A stretch of 64,000 nucleotides of DNA. It comes from an uncultured Eubacterium sp. Lineage in GTDB: Bacteria; Bacillota; Clostridia; Lachnospirales; Lachnospiraceae. The stretch is from NCBI GenBank assembly GCA_910578975.1, contig CAJTRZ010000004.1:134430-198429 (forward strand). The letters run 5' to 3'. The position numbers and the translations under genes were made by a program. Under the pieces are notes generated by a model. The model saw only the letters and a list, made by a program, of their open reading frames with translations, was not told the DNA's origin and searched no databases. Positions 58,618 to 64,000 of the stretch are shown piece after piece (position 1 is the stretch's first letter; the number at the start of each line of letters is the position of its first letter).

Positions 58618-60312
58618 ATGTATAAAGGGATTGCAGGATCGGAAGGAATAGGAATTGGAAAAGTAGTCCTAATAGAAGAAAATGAAATTAATGTGGTCAC
58701 AAGGACAATAACAGACACGGATGATGAAATTGCAAGACTGCAGGATGCTATCGAAAAATTTGTTGCTGATACAACAAAAATGGCAGAAAAGATGGATGAA
58801 ACAGTAGGAAAGAAGGATGCTGATATTTTAAGAAGTCATATACAGATGCTTCAAGATCCAATGATTGAGGAACAGATTTCGGCATTAATACTCAGTGAAA
58901 AGATTACAGCAGAAATGGCAGTGGATCAGGTTCTTGAACAGACAGCAGAAATGTTTGCCCAGATTCCGGATGAACTGCTCCAGCAGAGGGCAACAGATTT
59001 TAAAGATATTAAGACGAGAATGCTTAAGATTTTGATGGGAATAGAGGAGGTTGATATTTCACAGGTACCTGCGGGCACAGTATTAGTGGCACGAGATTTA
59101 ACGCCTTCTATGACAGCAGGAGTTTATCCGGACAACATTGCAGGAATTCTTACAGAAGTAGGTGGAAGGACATCCCACTCAGCCATTCTTGCAAGAGCAA
59201 TGGAAATTCCGGCAGTTCTCAGTATTGATAACATTTGTAATATCGTGAAAAATGGCGATGAAGTTGTTCTCGATGGTACGAGTGGAGATGTAGTTATTAA
59301 TCCGAATCAGGATACGGTAACAAAATTTGAAAAAATGTATCAGGAGTATCAGGCAGAGAAAGCATTATTGAAGGCCTATGCAGGACAGCCATCTATGACA
59401 AAGGATGGAACAAAGGTGGAGCTGGTATGTAATATTGGAAAACCAGAAGATGCAAAGAAAGTGGCAGAGTGTGATGGTGAAGGAATCGGACTTTTCAGAA
59501 CAGAATTTTTATTTATGGATAGAGATAGTCTTCCTACAGAGGAAGAGCAATTTGAGGCTTATAAGTCTGTTGCTGAAACAATGAAAGGAAAGCCTGTTAT
59601 TATCAGAACTCTTGATATTGGTGGAGATAAAGCACTTCCATATCTTGGCTTGGAGGAAGAGGAAAATCCATTTCTTGGATTTCGAGCAATTCGTTTTTGT
59701 TTAAAACGAAAAGACATTTATGAAACTCAGTTGAAAGCGCTTGTAAGAGCAAGTGCTTTTGGAAAAATTAAAATAATGGTTCCTCTTGTTACAGGCGTGG
59801 ATGAATTACGTCAGGTGAAAAATATGGTAGCTGATATTATGAAAGCGTACGACAAAGAGGGAGTTGCATACAATAAGAATATTGAAATCGGTGTTATGAT
59901 GGAAACGCCGGCAGCTTGTATGATGGCAGATGCACTTGCCAAGGAGGCAGCATTTTTTAGTATTGGAACGAATGATCTTACAGGATATACAATGGCAGTA
60001 GACAGAGGAAATGCAAAGGTTGCATATCTGTATTCTACTTATAATCCGGCAGTGCTTAGAGCTATTAAGAGAATTATTGAATGTGGTAAAAAAGAAGGTA
60101 TCATGGTAGGAATGTGTGGTGAGGCAGCGGCAGATTCAAAACTGATTCCATTACTTCTTGCATTTGGTCTGGATGAATTTAGTGTCAGTGCCACAAGTGT
60201 CTTAAAAACAAGAAAAGCAATCTCTAATTGTGACGTTGAAGAATGTAAGAAATTAGCAGATAAGGTGATGAAATGCGTTACAGAAGAAGAGGTTTTAGAA
60301 ATTTTGAAATAG
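58618..60312 (+). CDS. ptsI: Phosphotransferase system enzyme I
   Basis: A 564-residue enzyme I that autophosphorylates from PEP and passes phosphate to HPr. The phospho-His is in 'GGRTSHSAILARAMEIPAVL' (about 185-205). The PEP-binding barrel has 'EGIGLFRTEFLFMDRDSLPT', 'RTLDIGGDKALPYLGLEEEE', 'MMETPAACMMADALAKEAAF', 'FSIGTNDLTGYTMAVDRGN' and 'VGMCGEAAAD' with the catalytic Cys. Length is normal. AAGAGGTAAGCAGT precedes ATG 58618, 13 bp after ptsH. Confidence 0.94.
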   Translation: MYKGIAGSEGIGIGKVVLIEENEINVVTRTITDTDDEIARLQDAIEKFVADTTKMAEKMDETVGKKDADILRSHIQMLQDPMIEEQISALILSEKITAEMAVDQVLEQTAEMFAQIPDELLQQRATDFKDIKTRMLKILMGIEEVDISQVPAGTVLVARDLTPSMTAGVYPDNIAGILTEVGGRTSHSAILARAMEIPAVLSIDNICNIVKNGDEVVLDGTSGDVVINPNQDTVTKFEKMYQEYQAEKALLKAYAGQPSMTKDGTKVELVCNIGKPEDAKKVAECDGEGIGLFRTEFLFMDRDSLPTEEEQFEAYKSVAETMKGKPVIIRTLDIGGDKALPYLGLEEEENPFLGFRAIRFCLKRKDIYETQLKALVRASAFGKIKIMVPLVTGVDELRQVKNMVADIMKAYDKEGVAYNKNIEIGVMMETPAACMMADALAKEAAFFSIGTNDLTGYTMAVDRGNAKVAYLYSTYNPAVLRAIKRIIECGKKEGIMVGMCGEAAADSKLIPLLLAFGLDEFSVSATSVLKTRKAISNCDVEECKKLADKVMKCVTEEEVLEILK

Positions 60313-60340
60313 TAGTAGATAAATAAAGGAGGCAGAAATA

Positions 60341-61255
60341 GTGATATATACAGTGACATTTAATCCGTCGCTAGATTACATTGTTAATGTAGATAATTTT
60401 AAGTTAGGAAGAGTGAATAGAACAACAAAGGAAATCATTTATGCAGGTGGCAAAGGGATTAATGTTTCAATGGTACTTAAGAATTTGGGATTTGACAGTA
60501 CAGCACTTGGCTTTTTGGCAGGATTTACCGGGAAAGAAATTTGCAGACTAATGGAAGAACAGGGAGTTAATGCAGATTTTATTGAAGTGAAAGAAGGAAT
60601 TTCACGTATTAATTTGAAACTTCGTTCTAATGAAGAAAGTGAGATTAACGGACAGGGACCTGATATAAAAGAAAAGGATATAAAGAGCTTATATGAAAAG
60701 TTAGACAAACTTCAGTATGGGGATGTATTAGTTCTTGCAGGAAGTATACCGTCAGTGATGCCACAGTCCATGTATATGGATATTATGAAATACATGGAAG
60801 AAAAAGATTTGAATATCGTGGTAGATGCTACAAAAGATTTGTTGGTAAATGTATTGAAATATCATCCATTTCTAGTAAAGCCAAATAACCATGAGCTGGG
60901 AGAAATATTTGGAGTAGAACTGGAAGAGAAAAAAGATGTAATAGTCTATGCGAAAAAATTAAAAGAAATGGGAGCAAAAAACGTACTTGTTTCCATGGCA
61001 GGAGATGGAGCTGTTTTAGTTGCAGAGGATGGAAACATCTATGAAAGCCAGGCGCCAAAGGGGAAGGTGGTAAATTCTGTTGGAGCAGGGGATTCCATGG
61101 TGGCTGGATTTTTAGCAGGATATCTACAGACAAGAGATTATAGAGAAGCCTTTAAACTGGGAGTATGCACGGGAAGTGCCAGTGCGTTTTCGGAGAAGCT
61201 GGCAACAAAAGAGGAAGTAGATTTCATTATGAATACACATGTTTTTAATTTTTAA
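60341..61255 (+). CDS. fruK: 1-phosphofructokinase
   Basis: A 304-residue PfkB-family kinase converting fructose 1-phosphate to fructose 1,6-bisphosphate. It starts at GTG 60341 (ribosome site AAAGGAGGCAGAAATA), giving 'MIYTVTFNPSLDYIVNVDNF'. Sugar binding: 'AGGKGINVSMVLKNLGFDST'; ATP site and catalytic base: 'VNSVGAGDSMVAGFLAGYLQ' (GAGDS). The N-terminal 'NPSLDYIV' favours the fruK/lacC group. It lies between enzyme I and the fructose permease, acting on the product of that permease. Confidence 0.94.
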   Translation: MIYTVTFNPSLDYIVNVDNFKLGRVNRTTKEIIYAGGKGINVSMVLKNLGFDSTALGFLAGFTGKEICRLMEEQGVNADFIEVKEGISRINLKLRSNEESEINGQGPDIKEKDIKSLYEKLDKLQYGDVLVLAGSIPSVMPQSMYMDIMKYMEEKDLNIVVDATKDLLVNVLKYHPFLVKPNNHELGEIFGVELEEKKDVIVYAKKLKEMGAKNVLVSMAGDGAVLVAEDGNIYESQAPKGKVVNSVGAGDSMVAGFLAGYLQTRDYREAFKLGVCTGSASAFSEKLATKEEVDFIMNTHVFNF

Positions 61256-61307
61256 AGGAGCGTATGCTTTTAGAAAATGTAAATAAATAAGAAGGAGGAA
61301 GAAAGAA

Positions 61308-63365
61308 ATGAGGATTACGGACTTACTTGATCCAAAAAGTATTGAACTAAATGGTCGGGCAGCAGACAAAAAAAATGCACTTGATAAGATCGTCGAACTT
61401 ATGGATGCAAGCGGAAAAATTGATGATGTAGAAACTTATCGGAAAGGAGTCTATGCAAGAGAGGAAGAAAGCACCACTGGAATTGGTGGAGGTATTGCCA
61501 TTCCGCACTGTAAATCAGATGCAGTGGGTAAGCCGGGATTGGCAGCTATGGTAGTACCTGATGGTGTAGAATTTGATTCTTTGGATGGTGAACCAGTGAA
61601 TTTAATTTTTTTAATTGCAGCACCGAATACAGAAGACAATATACATTTGAGCGTTTTAAGCAAACTTTCAGTATTTTTGATGAATGAGGAGTTTACAAAT
61701 AGTCTAAGAAACGCAAAGACTGTAGAAGAATTCTTGAAAATTATTGATGAAGCAGAAAGCGAGAAGGATGAAGGCGCAGAACAACAGGAGACAACAAGTA
61801 CTGATTCAGGAAAGTTAATTTTGGCAGTTACCGGATGTCCTACTGGAATCGCCCATACTTATATGGCAGCAGAAGCAATCGAGATACAGGCAAAAGAAAT
61901 GGGCTATCAGGTAAAGGTAGAAACGAGGGGGTCCGGTGGCGCGAAAAATATTCTTACTGCAGATGAGATTGAGCAGGCAGCAGGTATTATTGTAGCAGCA
62001 GATACGAAAGTTCCTATGGACCGTTTTGCAGGAAAACGTGTGGTTGTCACAAAAGTGGCTGACGGTATTAATAAGGCAGAAAAGTTAATTAATGAGGCTG
62101 TTAGTGGAAAAGCTCCTATATTTGAAAGTGGAGCAGGCGATGTGGAAGAAAGAAGTTCTGGAGAAAAAGAATCTATCGGGCATGCAGCATATAAGCATCT
62201 GATGAGTGGTGTATCTCATATGTTACCGTTTGTTATTGGTGGTGGTATCATGGTTGCAATTGCGTTCCTTATTGATACCATTTGTGGATACGGAACAACT
62301 GGTGGCTCGAACTTTGGTACATGTACCCCATTGTCAGCATTATTTAAATATATCGGTGGTCTTGCCATGAATCTTATGGTTCCTGTGCTCGCAGGATATA
62401 TCGCATATTCCATTGCAGACAGACCAGGTCTTGCAGTTGGTTTCACAGGTGGATTATTAGCAACTAATGGCAATGCAGCTTTGGCAGGTTTTATTTTTGG
62501 AAACAATGTAGATTCTTTAGGAGGATTTTCTAGGTTTATTGCTAATTTTGCATTTGTTGGTAAAGATGGTGGAAATACAGTGTCTGGTTTCCTTGGTGGA
62601 ATTTTAGCAGGTTTCCTTGCAGGATTTATTGTATTAGCATTAAAGAAGCTTTGTGATAAACTTCCAGAAGCATTAGATGGCATTAAACCAACGTTAATTT
62701 ATCCGTTGGTTGGTATATTCATTATTGGAATTCTTATGTGTATGATTTTCAATCCATTGATTGGTTTGATTAATACAGGGCTTAGCAACATGCTCACAAG
62801 CCTTTCTCATGCAGGATTGATTACAGTATTAGGACTAATTGTTGCAGCTATGATGGCAATTGATATGGGTGGTCCTATTAACAAGGCAGCATATGTATTT
62901 GGTACAGGTATGCTGGCAACAGCAGCTCAGATAATGGAAAGCGGAAAGGCAGCATCAGATCCGGCAGTACAGGCTTGTTATATCGCAATGGCAGCAGTTA
63001 TGGTTGGTGGTATGGTTCCTCCGATTGGAATTGCCATTGCAAGTAAACTATTCCCTAAGAAATTCACGAAAGAAGAACGTGGTGCATTTGTTTCAAATTT
63101 GGTTATGGGAAGTTCATTTATTACAGAAAGTGCAATCCCATTTGCTGCATCCGATCCATTGCACGTAATTCCAGCAACTATGGTAGGCGCAGGTGTAGCG
63201 GGATTCCTTTCAGCTCTGTTTGGATGCACATTGATGGCTCCACATGGTGGTGTATTCGTATTTGCTACCATTGGCAATCCATTGTTATATATTGTGGCAT
63301 GGCTTGTTGGTTCAATCATTACAGCATTATTGTTAGGAGTTCTCAAAAAGGACGTAAAAAAATAA
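61308..63365 (+). CDS. fruA: Fructose-specific PTS permease, EIIABC fusion
   Basis: A 685-residue fusion. EIIA at 1-150 ('GIGGGIAIPHCKSD', phospho-His), EIIB at about 165-265 ('LAVTGCPTGIAHTYMAAEAI', phospho-Cys) and EIIC from about 290 with eight or more membrane segments ('AYKHLMSGVSHMLPFVIGGG', 'GGLLATNGNAALAGFIFGNN', 'MAIDMGGPINKAAYVFGTGM', 'FITESAIPFAASDPLHVIPA', 'APHGGVFVFATIGNPLLYIV'). It imports fructose as fructose 1-phosphate. AAGGAGGAAGAAAGAA precedes ATG 61308. It ends the operon. Confidence 0.95.
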   Translation: MRITDLLDPKSIELNGRAADKKNALDKIVELMDASGKIDDVETYRKGVYAREEESTTGIGGGIAIPHCKSDAVGKPGLAAMVVPDGVEFDSLDGEPVNLIFLIAAPNTEDNIHLSVLSKLSVFLMNEEFTNSLRNAKTVEEFLKIIDEAESEKDEGAEQQETTSTDSGKLILAVTGCPTGIAHTYMAAEAIEIQAKEMGYQVKVETRGSGGAKNILTADEIEQAAGIIVAADTKVPMDRFAGKRVVVTKVADGINKAEKLINEAVSGKAPIFESGAGDVEERSSGEKESIGHAAYKHLMSGVSHMLPFVIGGGIMVAIAFLIDTICGYGTTGGSNFGTCTPLSALFKYIGGLAMNLMVPVLAGYIAYSIADRPGLAVGFTGGLLATNGNAALAGFIFGNNVDSLGGFSRFIANFAFVGKDGGNTVSGFLGGILAGFLAGFIVLALKKLCDKLPEALDGIKPTLIYPLVGIFIIGILMCMIFNPLIGLINTGLSNMLTSLSHAGLITVLGLIVAAMMAIDMGGPINKAAYVFGTGMLATAAQIMESGKAASDPAVQACYIAMAAVMVGGMVPPIGIAIASKLFPKKFTKEERGAFVSNLVMGSSFITESAIPFAASDPLHVIPATMVGAGVAGFLSALFGCTLMAPHGGVFVFATIGNPLLYIVAWLVGSIITALLLGVLKKDVKK

Positions 63366-63372
63366 ATTCCGG

Positions 63373-63445
63373 TTTGTCGCACGCAAAAGAAAAGCAAGCG
63401 ACTGCGTAAGCAGGCATTTGCTTTTCTTGGTGCGATACCGACAAA
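63373..63445 (+). terminator. Long multi-stem hairpin after the fructose operon
   Basis: TTTGTCG (63373-63379) pairs with CGACAAA (63439-63445); inside, AAGAAAAGCAA (63387-63397) pairs with TTGCTTTTCTT (63418-63428); the apex is CTGC-GTAA-GCAG (63402-63413). The stem spans 73 bases with small internal bulges. No T-run follows directly, so it may serve as an RNA-stabilising or processing element as well as a transcript end. Confidence 0.6.
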
Positions 63446-63452
63446 ATCATAA

Positions 63453-63483
63453 GTGCGTAGCACGACAGACGTGTTAACGTCTG
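63453..63483 (+). repeat. Two further compact hairpins
   Basis: GTGC-GTA-GCAC (63453-63463) and CAGACGT-GTTA-ACGTCTG (63466-63483) follow the long hairpin closely; each has a perfect stem and a short GTA or GTTA loop, similar in style to the apex of the preceding hairpin. Neither is followed by a T-run. Confidence 0.6.
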
Positions 63484-63498
63484 GATTTTGGAGGTGTC

Positions 63499-63754
63499 GA
63501 GGTGGTCTGTGTATAAAAGGATACACTTGGAAACTGAATTTTAGAAACATTTGTTAATAGAAAAAAGAGAATTAATTTTTAAGTACCGACTTCATTTTCG
63601 AAAAAATCTTGATGATTTTTTCTCAAGTAAGTCTTAAAATCTGATTTTGTAAATCAGATTTTAGCTTAACTCTCAATTCTCTTTTTTCTATACAAATTTG
63701 TTTCTAAAATTCAATGTTTCCTACGTGTATTCCTTTTATATCTCTTCCCACCAT
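63499..63754. repeat. Approximately 256-bp imperfect long inverted repeat
   Basis: The left arm (63499-63573) and the right arm (63675-63754) are inverted copies. Exact stretches include TGAATTTTAGAAACA (63535-63549) against TGTTTCTAAAATTCA (63699-63713), ATAGAAAAAAGAGAATT (63557-63573) against its complement (63675-63691), and TATAAAAGG (63512-63520) against CCTTTTATA (63732-63740). The roughly 100-base centre has further dyads, GAAAAAATC/GATTTTTTC and AAAATCTGATTT/AAATCAGATTTT. It has no coding capacity. A miniature inverted-repeat element or a large folded RNA both fit. Confidence 0.7.
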
Positions 63755-64000
63755 CACAAATCGAAAATTTATTGATTGTAATTGTTGTGGTAAAGAACTT
63801 TCACTGCTGAAGTAATGTACACAGAAGATATGCTTCCCTCCATAAAACACATTTACATATATAAAGTATTATTTTTTGAATCTGCATATGTATTTTTAAC
63901 ATCCTATCCTGCTTTATTATATTGATTTACATATATTGGCTCTTATTTTTTTATTTATATATGTAATAAATTTTCATCTCCCATGAATTTTAAACTTTTT
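63755..64000. other. AT-rich end of the window, nothing recognised
   Basis: No reading frame, promoter or hairpin of note. Runs of A and T and several 'atatgta' words are present, but nothing supports a feature. A gene could begin beyond the window edge. Confidence 0.4.

Noticed and set aside
62216..63550. Minus-strand frames of 155 and 190 codons across fruA
   Set aside because: They are Pro/Ala-rich reverse translations of membrane helices of fruA and lack starts with ribosome sites.
1..64000. CRISPR arrays, tRNA, rRNA and intact insertion sequences
   Set aside because: Reading both strands I found no regularly spaced repeats, no tRNA cloverleaf, no rRNA segment and no transposase gene; I cannot exclude very degenerate ones by eye.

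Overview
The window reads as chromosomal DNA of a low-GC, Gram-positive, anaerobic clostridium, most likely a gut Lachnospiraceae-type organism. This is inferred from AGGAGG-type ribosome sites before almost every gene, small CotF-like spore-coat proteins, a pyruvate/2-oxoacid:ferredoxin oxidoreductase, a ferredoxin-containing aldo/keto reductase, DUF6273 and Lys-rich secreted proteins, and clostridial versions of nucleoside-salvage genes. I saw no rRNA, tRNA, CRISPR array, intact insertion sequence or prophage.

Layout. 1-5.0 kb is a worn accessory stretch: the tail of a PHP-type histidinol phosphatase, a DUF3788 protein, a frameshifted small gene, a DUF1848 protein, and an arsenic-type cluster (arsR, a permease/thioredoxin deletion chimera, arsC) with clear ArsR-type operators. 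5.1-10.7 kb holds a 1470-residue secreted double beta-helix enzyme with carbohydrate-binding modules, divergent from a LysR regulator. 10.9-13.5 kb is asnS-asnA behind a structured leader. 13.7-18.3 kb carries four GNAT acetyltransferases, a methyltransferase remnant, an SGNH-like secreted protein and a small DMT-like membrane protein; two of the GNAT genes sit behind terminator-containing leaders, one with a 20-codon leader ORF. 18.4-23.4 kb has a membrane-anchored Mrr-like nuclease, a UvrD-type helicase and an ABC-class ATPase. 23.4-30.3 kb has two secreted proteins, an AsnB-like protein without the glutaminase cysteine, pfkA and prfC.

30.5-36.2 kb is a nucleoside/nucleotide salvage run (cdd, a hexapeptide acyltransferase, udp, add, deoB, dgt). 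36.7-41.0 kb is a two-gene restriction-modification system in which nuclease and methyltransferase are fused. 41.6-46.0 kb has a low-molecular-weight phosphatase, an NhaC-type antiporter, a glutaredoxin-like protein, MscL with a zinc ribbon, and an aldo/keto reductase. 46.1-51.7 kb has a two-polypeptide 2-oxoacid oxidoreductase on the minus strand, divergent from a MoxR/VWA pair. 51.9-55.8 kb has a GH16 beta-glucanase, two spore-coat-like proteins, a ZIP transporter and a CBS protein.

56.1-63.4 kb is a fructose phosphotransferase unit: a PRD/EIIA regulator followed by HPr, enzyme I, 1-phosphofructokinase and the EIIABC fructose permease, so the complete phosphorelay from PEP to fructose 1,6-bisphosphate is encoded in one place. 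The regulator appears to have lost all four canonical PRD histidines. The window ends in about 640 bases without a gene, unusually dense in hairpins and containing a roughly 256-bp imperfect inverted repeat. A second palindromic element (150 bp, 13-bp perfect ends) lies just upstream of the PRD regulator.

The items most worth following are the leader-peptide/attenuator before the acetyltransferase at 15.3 kb, the structured element at 63.4-63.8 kb, the PRD regulator without PRD histidines, the permease-thioredoxin chimera, the possible -1 frame link between the restriction-modification and specificity genes, and the AsnB-like protein lacking Cys2.
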